Positions 51,844 to 60,178 of a stretch of 64,000 nucleotides of DNA are shown one piece after another. Source of the stretch: Pedobacter panaciterrae (GTDB lineage Bacteria > Bacteroidota > Bacteroidia > Sphingobacteriales > Sphingobacteriaceae). The stretch covers positions 1,736,001 to 1,800,000 of the forward strand of contig NZ_JABMKW010000020.1 of the NCBI RefSeq assembly GCF_013204795.1, given 5' to 3'. Position 1 is the first letter of the stretch. Each line of letters starts with the position of its first letter. The notes under the pieces are model-generated. The model worked only from the letters and a program-made list of their open reading frames with translations, did no database searches and was not told the origin of the DNA. Made by a program: the position numbers and the translations under genes.

Positions 51844-54030
51844 ATGAAAAGCTTAAGAACAATTGCATTAAAAGAAGCGCAGACAAGAATTTCACCAGAG
51901 GTAAAGTCACCTTCGACTAAAATTTCTGATTTTTTTGGCGTTAATGTTTTTGACAAAAGAAAAATGAAAGATTTCTTGTCAAAAGAGGTTTATCAGAAAT
52001 TAGTGGCATCGATTGAATCGGGCGAACTAATTAATCATGAAGATGCCAACCACATCGCAACGGCTATGAAAGGCTGGGCAATGGCTAAAGGCGCTACTCA
52101 CTATACCCACTGGTTTCAACCATTAACCGGTACTACAGCTGAGAAACATGATTCATTTTTTGAGCCTAGCAGCGATGGCGCAATTGAGAATTTCGCAGGT
52201 AGTGCGCTAGTTCAACAAGAACCAGATGCATCAAGCTTCCCTAATGGTGGTATCCGTAATACTTTCGAAGCACGCGGATATACTGCATGGGACCCTTCTT
52301 CTCCAGCATTCATTATGGAAAGCAAAGCTGGTAAAACACTTTGTATCCCAACTGTATTTGTTTCTTATACCGGTGAAGCACTAGATTACAAAGCTCCTTT
52401 ATTAAAAGCACTTGCTGCTATGGATAAAGCTGCTGTTGACGTTTGTCAGTATTTCGATAAAAGCATCACTAAAGTAAATGCATCTTTAGGTATTGAACAA
52501 GAATATTTCCTTGTTGACCTTGCATTATATAATGCTCGTCCGGATTTAGCATTAACCGGCCGTACTTTGTTCGGTCATATGTCTGCAAAAGGACAGCAAT
52601 TAGAAGATCATTATTTCGGATCTATTCCTGAGCGTGTATTCACCTACATGGTTGATTTCGAAAATGAAGCTTTAAAATTAGGTATTCCTTTGAAAACCCG
52701 TCATAATGAGGTTGCTCCTTCTCAATTTGAGTGTGCTCCTATTTATGAAGAAATCAACCTTGCAATTGATCATAACCAATTGTTAATGGACTTAATGGAA
52801 AAAGTTGCTTTAAGACATAACTTTAAAGTTCTTTTACATGAAAAACCATATGCTGGTATCAACGGATCAGGTAAACACAACAACTGGTCATTAATTACTG
52901 ACACTGGTAAAAACTTATTATCTCCAGGAAAAACTCCGAAAAACAACTTGATGTTCTTAACATTCTTTGTTAACACTATCAAAGCTGTTCATGAGCATGC
53001 TGATTTATTGAGAGCAAGTATTGCTTCAGTAAGCAACGATCACCGTTTAGGTGCTAATGAAGCTCCTCCTGCAATCATCTCTATCTTCCTTGGTTCTCAA
53101 TTAGCTGAGGTATTAGACGAGATCGAATCATCAAGAAGCATCATTAAAAAAGTTAAAAATGAAGATTCTTTATGGTTAGGTATTCCTAAGATCCCTCAGA
53201 TCTTGTTAGACAATACTGACCGTAACCGTACTTCTCCTTTTGCCTTTACAGGTAATAAATTTGAGTTAAGAGCTGTAGGTTCTTCTGCTAACTCTTCTGC
53301 TCCTATGACTGTGTTAAACACAATCGTAGCTGATCAATTGATCAAATTCAAAACTGAAGTTGATAAACTGATCAAAAAAGGCGAGAAAAAAGATGTTGCA
53401 TTGTTAACTATTCTTAAAAAATACATCAAAGAATCTAAAGATATCCGTTTTGAAGGAAATGGTTACAGCGATGAGTGGGCTGAAGAAGCTGCTAAACGTG
53501 GTTTATCAAACATCAAAACTACTCCAGTTGCTTTAGATGCTTACGTAAGTGAAAAATCTACTGAGTTATTTACTAAACTCAACATCTTTAATGAGCGTGA
53601 GTTACATGCCCGTCATGAGATCTTGTTAGAAAGCTATTACAAAAAACTTCAAATCGAAGCAAGAGTAATGGGTGAAGTAACAAACAGTATGATCATTCCT
53701 GCCGCTATTGCTTACCAAAATTCGTTAATCGAAAATGCTAAAGGATTAAAAGAACTTGGCTTATCAGGTGATGCATTAGCAACTCCACTTTCTATCATCA
53801 ACAAAGTATCTGAGCACTTAAATATCGTTAAAACCAGCATTGACGCAATGCTTGAGCAACGTAAAAAAGTAAATGCAATTGAAGATTCACGTGAGAAAGC
53901 GATCAGCTACGATGAGAAAGTAAAATCTTACTTCGATACTATTCGTTACCATACAGATAAATTAGAACAAATCGTAGATGACAGCGTATGGCCTCTACCT
54001 AAGTTCAGGGAATTATTGTTTATAAAATAA
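51844..54030 (+). CDS. glnN: Glutamine synthetase type III
   Basis: 728 residues, the size of the GSIII family, twice that of GlnA-I per domain. It makes glutamine from glutamate, ammonia and ATP in a dodecamer. Landmarks: FGVNVFDKRKMKDFL, THYTHWFQPLTGTTAEKHDSF, NGGIRNTFEARGYTAWDPSSPAFI, KTRHNEVAPSQFECAPIYEE, KPYAGINGSGKHNNWSL and NRTSPFAFTGNKFELRAVGS. Codon use is more biased than in neighbours (GTT, CGT, GCT), suggesting high expression. Ends at a strong terminator. Confidence 0.96.
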   Translation: MKSLRTIALKEAQTRISPEVKSPSTKISDFFGVNVFDKRKMKDFLSKEVYQKLVASIESGELINHEDANHIATAMKGWAMAKGATHYTHWFQPLTGTTAEKHDSFFEPSSDGAIENFAGSALVQQEPDASSFPNGGIRNTFEARGYTAWDPSSPAFIMESKAGKTLCIPTVFVSYTGEALDYKAPLLKALAAMDKAAVDVCQYFDKSITKVNASLGIEQEYFLVDLALYNARPDLALTGRTLFGHMSAKGQQLEDHYFGSIPERVFTYMVDFENEALKLGIPLKTRHNEVAPSQFECAPIYEEINLAIDHNQLLMDLMEKVALRHNFKVLLHEKPYAGINGSGKHNNWSLITDTGKNLLSPGKTPKNNLMFLTFFVNTIKAVHEHADLLRASIASVSNDHRLGANEAPPAIISIFLGSQLAEVLDEIESSRSIIKKVKNEDSLWLGIPKIPQILLDNTDRNRTSPFAFTGNKFELRAVGSSANSSAPMTVLNTIVADQLIKFKTEVDKLIKKGEKKDVALLTILKKYIKESKDIRFEGNGYSDEWAEEAAKRGLSNIKTTPVALDAYVSEKSTELFTKLNIFNERELHARHEILLESYYKKLQIEARVMGEVTNSMIIPAAIAYQNSLIENAKGLKELGLSGDALATPLSIINKVSEHLNIVKTSIDAMLEQRKKVNAIEDSREKAISYDEKVKSYFDTIRYHTDKLEQIVDDSVWPLPKFRELLFIK

Positions 54031-54066
54031 ACCAAACTCCTAATAACCAACTATTTTTTAGTTTTA

Positions 54067-54103
54067 TAACCTCTGCTTTAATTAGTAGGGGTTATTTTTT
54101 TAT
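54067..54103 (+). terminator. Terminator after glutamine synthetase
   Basis: 10-bp stem AACCTCTGCT/AGTAGGGGTT (two G-U) followed by a T-rich run. Confidence 0.8.
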
Positions 54104-54155
54104 TAGTTAGTATGTTTTTTTTCTACATTAAAGTTTTAACATTAAGGGGTTTCCC

Positions 54156-54164
54156 TATCTTTGC
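54156..54164 (+). promoter_or_regulatory. purM -7 box, very close to the start codon
   Basis: TATCTTTGC fits TAnnTTTGY exactly and ends 6 bases before the ATG at 54171, so the transcript should be leaderless or nearly so. Confidence 0.55.
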
Positions 54165-54170
54165 AACAAC

Positions 54171-55352
54171 ATGAGTGATAACAGGTACAACCAGCGTGGC
54201 GTTTCTGCCTCGAAAGAAGATGTGCACCAAGCCATCAAAAACATAGATAAAGGTATTTTTCCGCAGGCTTTCTGTAAGATCATCCCTGATATTTTAGGCA
54301 ACGACGAGGCTTTTTGCAACATAATGCATGCTGACGGTGCAGGTACAAAATCTTCATTGGCTTATGTTTACTGGAAAGAAACCGGTGATATTTCTGTTTG
54401 GAAAGGCATTGCTCAGGATGCAATCATTATGAATATTGATGATTTGATCTGTGTTGGCGCTACCGACAATATTTTATTGTCATCAACAATTGGTCGTAAT
54501 AAAAACCTGATCCCTGGTGAAGTAATTGCTGCCATTATTAATGGCACTGAAGAGATTTTAGCTGAGCTTAGGTCTCAGGGCATCTCTATTTACTCAACTG
54601 GTGGCGAAACTGCCGATGTAGGTGATCTGGTACGTACAATCATTGTTGATTCAACAGTAACATGTCGTATTGAACGTGAAAAAATCATCAGCAACGACAA
54701 AATACAGGCCGGTGATGTAATCGTTGGCCTATCTTCATATGGACAAGCCAGCTATGAAACAGAATATAATGGCGGTATGGGATCTAACGGACTTACCTCT
54801 GCTCGTCATGATGTATTCGATAAATCTGTAGCAAACAGTTATCCTGAAAGTTTTGATCCTGCTGTTCCTTTTGATTTGGTATTTTCTGGTGGAAAGAAAC
54901 TAACCGATCCGATTAAAATTGATGACCAAACGGAAGTAACTGCCGGCAAACTGGTATTATCACCTACACGCACTTATGCTCCTGTTATAAAAAAGGTATT
55001 AGAAAGTCACAGGCCTCAAATTCATGGTATCGTTCATTGCAGCGGTGGCGCACAAACTAAAGTGCTTCACTTTGTTAATAACAATGTTCATATCATAAAA
55101 GATAATTTATTTCCTATTCCTCCCCTGTTCCGTTTAATACAGGAAGAGTCTGGTACAGATTGGAAAGAAATGTATAAGGTATTTAATATGGGCCACCGCA
55201 TGGAATTATATGTTCCGGCTGAAATAGCTGAAGACATCATTGCCATCTCTAAAAGCTTTAATATTGATGCTCAAATTATTGGTCGCGTAGAGGGCTCTAC
55301 CCAAAAACAAGTAACAATTGTTTCGGAAAATGGCGAGTTTGTTTATAATTAA
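54171..55352 (+). CDS. purM: Phosphoribosylformylglycinamidine cyclo-ligase (AIR synthetase)
   Basis: 393 residues. It closes the imidazole ring of FGAM to AIR in purine synthesis. PurM fold: MHADGAGTKSSLAYVYW, AIIMNIDDLICVGATDNILLSSTIGRN, STGGETADVGDLVRT, VIVGLSSYGQASYETEYNGGMGSNGLTSARHDVF and HGIVHCSGGAQTKVLHF. Residues 200-260 are longer than in E. coli PurM, as in other Bacteroidetes. Single gene. Confidence 0.93.
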   Translation: MSDNRYNQRGVSASKEDVHQAIKNIDKGIFPQAFCKIIPDILGNDEAFCNIMHADGAGTKSSLAYVYWKETGDISVWKGIAQDAIIMNIDDLICVGATDNILLSSTIGRNKNLIPGEVIAAIINGTEEILAELRSQGISIYSTGGETADVGDLVRTIIVDSTVTCRIEREKIISNDKIQAGDVIVGLSSYGQASYETEYNGGMGSNGLTSARHDVFDKSVANSYPESFDPAVPFDLVFSGGKKLTDPIKIDDQTEVTAGKLVLSPTRTYAPVIKKVLESHRPQIHGIVHCSGGAQTKVLHFVNNNVHIIKDNLFPIPPLFRLIQEESGTDWKEMYKVFNMGHRMELYVPAEIAEDIIAISKSFNIDAQIIGRVEGSTQKQVTIVSENGEFVYN

Positions 55353-55376
55353 CATATAAGCTTAGTAATAGACCTA

Positions 55377-55412
55377 AAAGGGTGTATCATAATCATGGTA
55401 CACCCTTTTTAG
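55377..55412. terminator. Bidirectional terminator after purM
   Basis: AAAAGGGTGTA pairs with TACACCCTTTTT around a 12-base loop. A-run on one side and T-run on the other allow use from both strands. Confidence 0.8.
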
Positions 55413-55453
55413 TACATAAAGAATCAGCAATGAGATCATAATGTAACGCACAT

Positions 55454-55527
55454 CGTCATCTCGAACATTGTGAGAGATCTCTTGAACTGGCATAACCAAG
55501 AGATCTCTCACAATGTTCGAGATGACG
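55454..55527. repeat. REP-like palindrome, 31-bp arms
   Basis: Arms 55454-55484 and 55497-55527 are perfect reverse complements (ends CGTCATCTCGAAC.../...GTTCGAGATGACG) around 12 bases. A related element with the same CGTCATC/GATGACG ends is at 60042-60110. Repetitive extragenic element. Confidence 0.8.
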
Positions 55528-55555
55528 AAAGTTCAAACAAGTTATAAACAATGCT

Positions 55556-56260
55556 TTATTTCTTTTGCTTTAGCGCTTTTGCAATAGCTTGCTCAACAAG
55601 CGGCTCCATAATTGCGTAACCAGCTTTATTAGGATGAATACCATCTTCAGCTAAGCTTTTCGGCAAGCCATTTCTTTCATCTTTCATCGCAGAGAAATAA
55701 TCTACATAAATGAATTCATTTTTTTCAGCATAAGCTTTAATCCATTTATTTAATTCAATTACTTTATCAGCAGGTTCCACCCCCGGTTTCCATGGGAAGG
55801 CGAAAGCAGGTAACACAGAAGAAAGTACCACCTTAATCTTATTTGCTCTTGCAATTTCGGTCATAGCAGTGATGTTGTCTTCAATCATTTCCAGAGTCGA
55901 AGGACCTGTATTACCAGCAATATCATTGATTCCGCAGAGCATCACAACTACTTTAGGTTTTAGCGCAACCACATCCTGATGAAACCTGATGAGCATCTGT
56001 GGTGTAGTCTGCCCACTAATCCCACGACCAATATAAGGTCTGCTGGAAAAAAATTCAGGCCGATTGTTCTTCCATCCCTCAGTAATTGAATTACCCATAA
56101 AAACAACTCTATTTTCATTTTTAGCAGGTGCACTGAGCTTCGAATTCTCTTCCTGATATCTTTTTAGATTAGCCCAGTCCTGTGCCTGAGAAAATTGAAT
56201 GGAGAGTAAAATGGCTGGAATGATCAGCCATTTTTTAGAAGTTATTTTCATACTATTCAT
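55556..56260 (-). CDS. Exported SGNH/GDSL hydrolase
   Basis: 234 residues with signal peptide (LLSIQFSQAQ). SGNH blocks: VVFMGNSITEGW (Ser), GRGISGQTTPQM (Gly), VVMLCGINDIAG (Asn) and DGIHPNKAGYAIM (Asp/His). Esterase acting on acetylated sugars or lipids. Last gene of a likely operon GH92-FucP-like transporter-hydrolase (17-base gap to the transporter). Start could also be ATG 56251. Confidence 0.88.
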   Translation of the reverse strand: MNSMKITSKKWLIIPAILLSIQFSQAQDWANLKRYQEENSKLSAPAKNENRVVFMGNSITEGWKNNRPEFFSSRPYIGRGISGQTTPQMLIRFHQDVVALKPKVVVMLCGINDIAGNTGPSTLEMIEDNITAMTEIARANKIKVVLSSVLPAFAFPWKPGVEPADKVIELNKWIKAYAEKNEFIYVDYFSAMKDERNGLPKSLAEDGIHPNKAGYAIMEPLVEQAIAKALKQKK

Positions 56261-56277
56261 TTGGTTAAAGTTATTTT

Positions 56278-57516
56278 CTAGTGTTTTACCTTATAGAATT
56301 TATAAGCAAACATAAAGATCACAATATAACAGATTATTGGTGTATAATATGCATGTGCAATTCCTGCACTGTCAGCCACCGCTCCCATTATAAAAGGGAA
56401 AAATGCGCCTCCAACAACTCCCATTGATATAAATGAAGAAGCTTGTTGTGTACGTGCACCAAGATTTTTAAGCCCAAGACTAAAAATAGTAGGAAACATG
56501 ATACTAAAGAAAAAGTTGATCATAAGAAGCGCAACAAAAGATACCCATCCAAAGCTTTGAGCAACTATAACGCACATTAGAATATTACCAATAGCAAATA
56601 TTGCCAGCAACTTATTAGGTGCGATTACTCGCATTAAGAAGGTACCCAAAATACGACCTGTAAGCATCATACCCATAAACACCACCATATAATACCCTGC
56701 TTCAGAATCGGTAAAGCCCATTTTTTCGTGTCCGTAATTAATAAAGAATGCCCATGTTCCGGCTTGGGCTGCAACATTAAAAAATTGAGCTATTACTGCC
56801 CATACAAAATGCTTATGATCAAATAGCTTCTTATCAGGAGCGGTATCAACATTTACGGCATTCTCATCTACTGCTGTAACATGTGGATCTATTAAAGCTG
56901 GTATTTTAACAAAAGAAAATGCAACTGCAACAAGTAGAATAACAGTTCCAATAACAGCATATAATATTTTTACTGAGGTAAGATCTGTACTACCCTCAAC
57001 ATTATTACTTAGTAAAAAATAACTTCCTATTGCGGGCCCCAACATAGTTCCAACCGCATTAAATGTTTGAGCAAAGTTTATACGAAGATCACTAGTACGT
57101 TGGTCTCCTAAAGAGGCAACAAACGGATGGGCAACTGTTTCTAATGTTGATAAACCGCAGCCGACAATGAACAATGCAATACCAAAGAAAGCAAAGGAAG
57201 AGATATTAGCTGCAGGCACAAACAAGAAAGCTCCTGCCGCGAAAAGAGATAGTCCTAAAAGGACTCCTTTTTTGTATCCGAAGCGTTTCATAAACAATCC
57301 GGCAGGTATACCCATCACTGCATATGCACCAAATACTGCAAACTGCACAAAGGCAGACTGGAACTTGGAAAGACTCATTGTATGCTGAAAATGTTTATTC
57401 AACACATCAGCCATTGTAATTGCAATACCCCAGAACATAAAAAGGGAGGTTACAAATATTATCGTTACCAGGAATTTCTTCTCAGTAAAGGCTGCTTTAA
57501 CTTTTAATTCGCTCAT
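56278..57516 (-). CDS. FucP/GluP-like sugar MFS transporter
   Basis: 412 residues, 12 membrane segments. LFMFWGIAITMADVLNKHFQ, QSAFVQFAVFGAYAVMGIPAGLFMKRFGYKKGVLLG, GLSTLETVAHPFVASLGD, and INFAQTFNAVGTMLGPAIGSYF are typical of the fucose:H+ symporter family. It imports a monosaccharide, by context a GH92 product. 49 bases after the GH92 stop. Confidence 0.9.
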   Translation of the reverse strand: MSELKVKAAFTEKKFLVTIIFVTSLFMFWGIAITMADVLNKHFQHTMSLSKFQSAFVQFAVFGAYAVMGIPAGLFMKRFGYKKGVLLGLSLFAAGAFLFVPAANISSFAFFGIALFIVGCGLSTLETVAHPFVASLGDQRTSDLRINFAQTFNAVGTMLGPAIGSYFLLSNNVEGSTDLTSVKILYAVIGTVILLVAVAFSFVKIPALIDPHVTAVDENAVNVDTAPDKKLFDHKHFVWAVIAQFFNVAAQAGTWAFFINYGHEKMGFTDSEAGYYMVVFMGMMLTGRILGTFLMRVIAPNKLLAIFAIGNILMCVIVAQSFGWVSFVALLMINFFFSIMFPTIFSLGLKNLGARTQQASSFISMGVVGGAFFPFIMGAVADSAGIAHAYYTPIICYIVIFMFAYKFYKVKH

Positions 57517-57565
57517 AATTTTGTTATAAATGGTTAATTTATTATTGGTTTAGGTTGTCTGTTAC

Positions 57566-59833
57566 TTATTTTGATACTCCCCAGGTCTTGTTTGGCTTAG
57601 CTCCCATTTCAAGTTCCAATTTTCCTCCCGCAACTAACTGCTCATGAGTAAACCATGGTGTATTTAGCACTTGTCCGTTGAACTTGGCACTTTGAATATA
57701 TTTATTTACAACTGAACAGTTGTTTGCTATCAGTTGAAATTTCTTTCCGTTAGAAAGCTCTATTGTAACATTCTGGAATACCGGACTTCCGATTGTATAT
57801 ACCGGAATACCTGGCGTAACGGGATAAAATCCCATCGACGAGAATACCACAAAAGCTGTCATACCACCACCGTCTTCATCACCAGGAATACCGAATACAT
57901 TGTCTTTAAACCAGGTGTCCAAAAGAAATCTGATGCGTTTTTGAGTTTTCCATGGCGAAGCCGTGTAATTAAATAAATAAGGGATGTGAAAGCTCGGCTC
58001 ATTCCCCATAGAGAACTGACCAACCATACCCGTTGCATCCGGGAACTTAGCCCAGTTTTCATATTTACTTCTACCAAGCGGCTCTCTATAAAGCTGATCT
58101 AATTTATTCTCGAAGCTTTTTGCACCACCAAACAATCCTATCAGGCCTTTAACATCCTGTTGCACTTGCCATAAATAAGTCCAGCCATTATTCTCATCAT
58201 AATAGTCTCTGCCGCCCATACCGCCATCAAACTTAGGATCTATATCTACCCAGTTACCATCTTTATCTTTTGGTAAAAACATCTGAGTTTTGCTATCCCA
58301 TAAATTCTTATAGTTACTACTTCTTGCTATAAACTTGGTGTAATCCTGATCCTTTCCAAGCTCTTTGGCCATTTGCGCAACAGCCCAGTCATCATAACTA
58401 TGCCCTAAAGTTACTGCTACAGCCTGGCGTTTTTCCCAACTATGCACATTAGTAACAGTTTCTTTTTCATCTTTTTTCAGGGATGGAAAATATCCTTTTT
58501 CATAGTAAAAATCCTCGAGTTCACCTTTTGGACCATTTTTCCATGGTAGCATTGTTGCTTCATTTGCATTTTTAAGCATCCCTTCATAAGCTTTATTAAC
58601 ATCAAAGCTTTTTATTCCTTTACGGTAAGCATCAAGAAAGGTAATTGATGAGTGAAATCCATTCATGCATGGATTATCGCCAAACAACAACGGAAATGTA
58701 GGTACCCATCCACTCTGCGTATACATGTTTACATAAGAGTTCATCATGTCACCTTCCTGTTCAGGGTTAAGGATTGTGCGAAGTGGGTGATGTGCAAGGT
58801 AAGTGTCCCACGACCAATCGTCTACATAAAACGGACGCGTAGTTTTATGAACCTGCTTATCATAACCACTATAATATTGGCCATCCTCAGTAATATCAAC
58901 CATACGCTCATAACAACGATATAAAGCAGTATAGAACGAACGCTTTTGAGCTTCTGTTCCTCCTACTGTTTTAATTTGATTGATTACTTTCGACCATGCT
59001 TCTTCTCCCTTTTTAACTTGCTGCTCAAAGGTTGAGTTTTTCAACTCATTGTCGAAATTCTTCTTAGCCTGCTCTGCACTGACATAAGAAATGGCATATT
59101 TAAATTCAATATTTTTTGGTGCATTTTTCGGAAACCTAACCCATGCTTTTAAGTCCTTTTCATCTACCGAATTGGCCACTATAGCTTTACCATCCTTTAA
59201 ACCACCCAATACAACATCCGTATTAAAAGCGCCATACATGTAAACTTTAATATTTCCATTGTAGGTTTCTATACCACTTATTTCTCTTTTTGAAATTGAC
59301 TTATATTCATGTTCACCACCATTATATACACCAAGTAACAATCCTTTTTCACTGTTTTCAGGATATTCAAATTTGAATATACCCGTCTTTTTTCCTGGAG
59401 TAAACTCAACTTTTATTTCTTCATCAATCAACCAGGTAGTATAATACCAGGGGCGGTTTATCTCCAGATCATGATCATAAGTCATCTTTTTGTTCCAATC
59501 AGATGCCTCTATATCCTTTACAGTTGGTTTAATAGAAAAAACCTGCCCCATCCTATGTGAAACAACATTTAAAGGGAAACTGGAAATCTGATCCGACATA
59601 TAATCAGGTCGTTGAGCAAACATCCTTATCATTTGGTTAGGAAGTTGTACGGTTGGTCTGGTAGGTTCTAAAAGCTGACCTACGTTACCAATTATTGGAT
59701 CCACATATTTTAGGTTACCAGTTCCCTCATACTGGTTCGTCTGGGCCATGGCAATACCCTGACCAAAAAGCAAAGCTGCCGAAAAAGCAATCTTGAGTTT
59801 GGACGTAATTGTTCTATTAAAGATTAAGGACAT
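57566..59833 (-). CDS. GH92 family alpha-mannosidase (canonical acid Glu)
   Basis: 755 residues with a signal peptide. Exo-alpha-mannosidase fold with KYVDPIIGNVG, SWDTYLAHHP, FSMGNEPSFHIPYLFNY (acid Glu612) and PGDEDGGGMTAFVVFSSMGFYP (base Asp652/Asp654). It keeps the GNEPS motif that the other two local GH92 proteins have lost, so it should cleave true mannosides. N-terminal region (~40-110, LPNQMIRMFAQRPDYMSDQI) is of the subgroup with lipid-like spacing different from the others. Likely operon with the FucP-like transporter and the SGNH hydrolase. Confidence 0.93.
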   Translation of the reverse strand: MSLIFNRTITSKLKIAFSAALLFGQGIAMAQTNQYEGTGNLKYVDPIIGNVGQLLEPTRPTVQLPNQMIRMFAQRPDYMSDQISSFPLNVVSHRMGQVFSIKPTVKDIEASDWNKKMTYDHDLEINRPWYYTTWLIDEEIKVEFTPGKKTGIFKFEYPENSEKGLLLGVYNGGEHEYKSISKREISGIETYNGNIKVYMYGAFNTDVVLGGLKDGKAIVANSVDEKDLKAWVRFPKNAPKNIEFKYAISYVSAEQAKKNFDNELKNSTFEQQVKKGEEAWSKVINQIKTVGGTEAQKRSFYTALYRCYERMVDITEDGQYYSGYDKQVHKTTRPFYVDDWSWDTYLAHHPLRTILNPEQEGDMMNSYVNMYTQSGWVPTFPLLFGDNPCMNGFHSSITFLDAYRKGIKSFDVNKAYEGMLKNANEATMLPWKNGPKGELEDFYYEKGYFPSLKKDEKETVTNVHSWEKRQAVAVTLGHSYDDWAVAQMAKELGKDQDYTKFIARSSNYKNLWDSKTQMFLPKDKDGNWVDIDPKFDGGMGGRDYYDENNGWTYLWQVQQDVKGLIGLFGGAKSFENKLDQLYREPLGRSKYENWAKFPDATGMVGQFSMGNEPSFHIPYLFNYTASPWKTQKRIRFLLDTWFKDNVFGIPGDEDGGGMTAFVVFSSMGFYPVTPGIPVYTIGSPVFQNVTIELSNGKKFQLIANNCSVVNKYIQSAKFNGQVLNTPWFTHEQLVAGGKLELEMGAKPNKTWGVSK

Positions 59834-59967
59834 AATACTGATTAGTTTATAAGTTTGGTTCTTAAGTTTTCACAATGTGTGCAATGCTAAAGATATAAAA
59901 CTCATTCCATAAAAAACAGCATTATTTATGTTACTAAACCCTTATAGCAAACCAATAAACCGCAATT

Positions 59968-60007
59968 AAAAAAGGGACGGTTTGCAAATGCAAACCGTCC
60001 CTTTTTT
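59968..60007. terminator. Strong bidirectional terminator
   Basis: 19-bp perfect stem (A6GGGACGGTTTGCA and its complement) with a tiny loop, ending in T6. Ends the S46 peptidase transcript before GH92. Confidence 0.85.
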
Positions 60008-60041
60008 AATATCAACAATAGCAGATTGTTTTTAAAGCTAC

Positions 60042-60110
60042 CGTCATCTCGACGTGAAGAGAGATAGCGAACTTGTCTGTGAGAGATCCTGAGCTAAACT
60101 CAGGATGACG
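60042..60110. repeat. REP-like element related to 55454-55527
   Basis: Starts CGTCATCTCGACG and ends CAGGATGACG, with an inner hairpin ATCCTGAG/CTCAGGAT (60086-60093/60099-60106) and GAGAGAT repeats. Less perfect than the first copy. It lies between the peptidase stop and the terminator. Confidence 0.7.
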
Positions 60111-60178
60111 ATCGATTCAGATAAAACTCCTTCCTTTCTGCTCCTTCCTATCCTCTTTTCCAGAAAAAATGATTCCTC

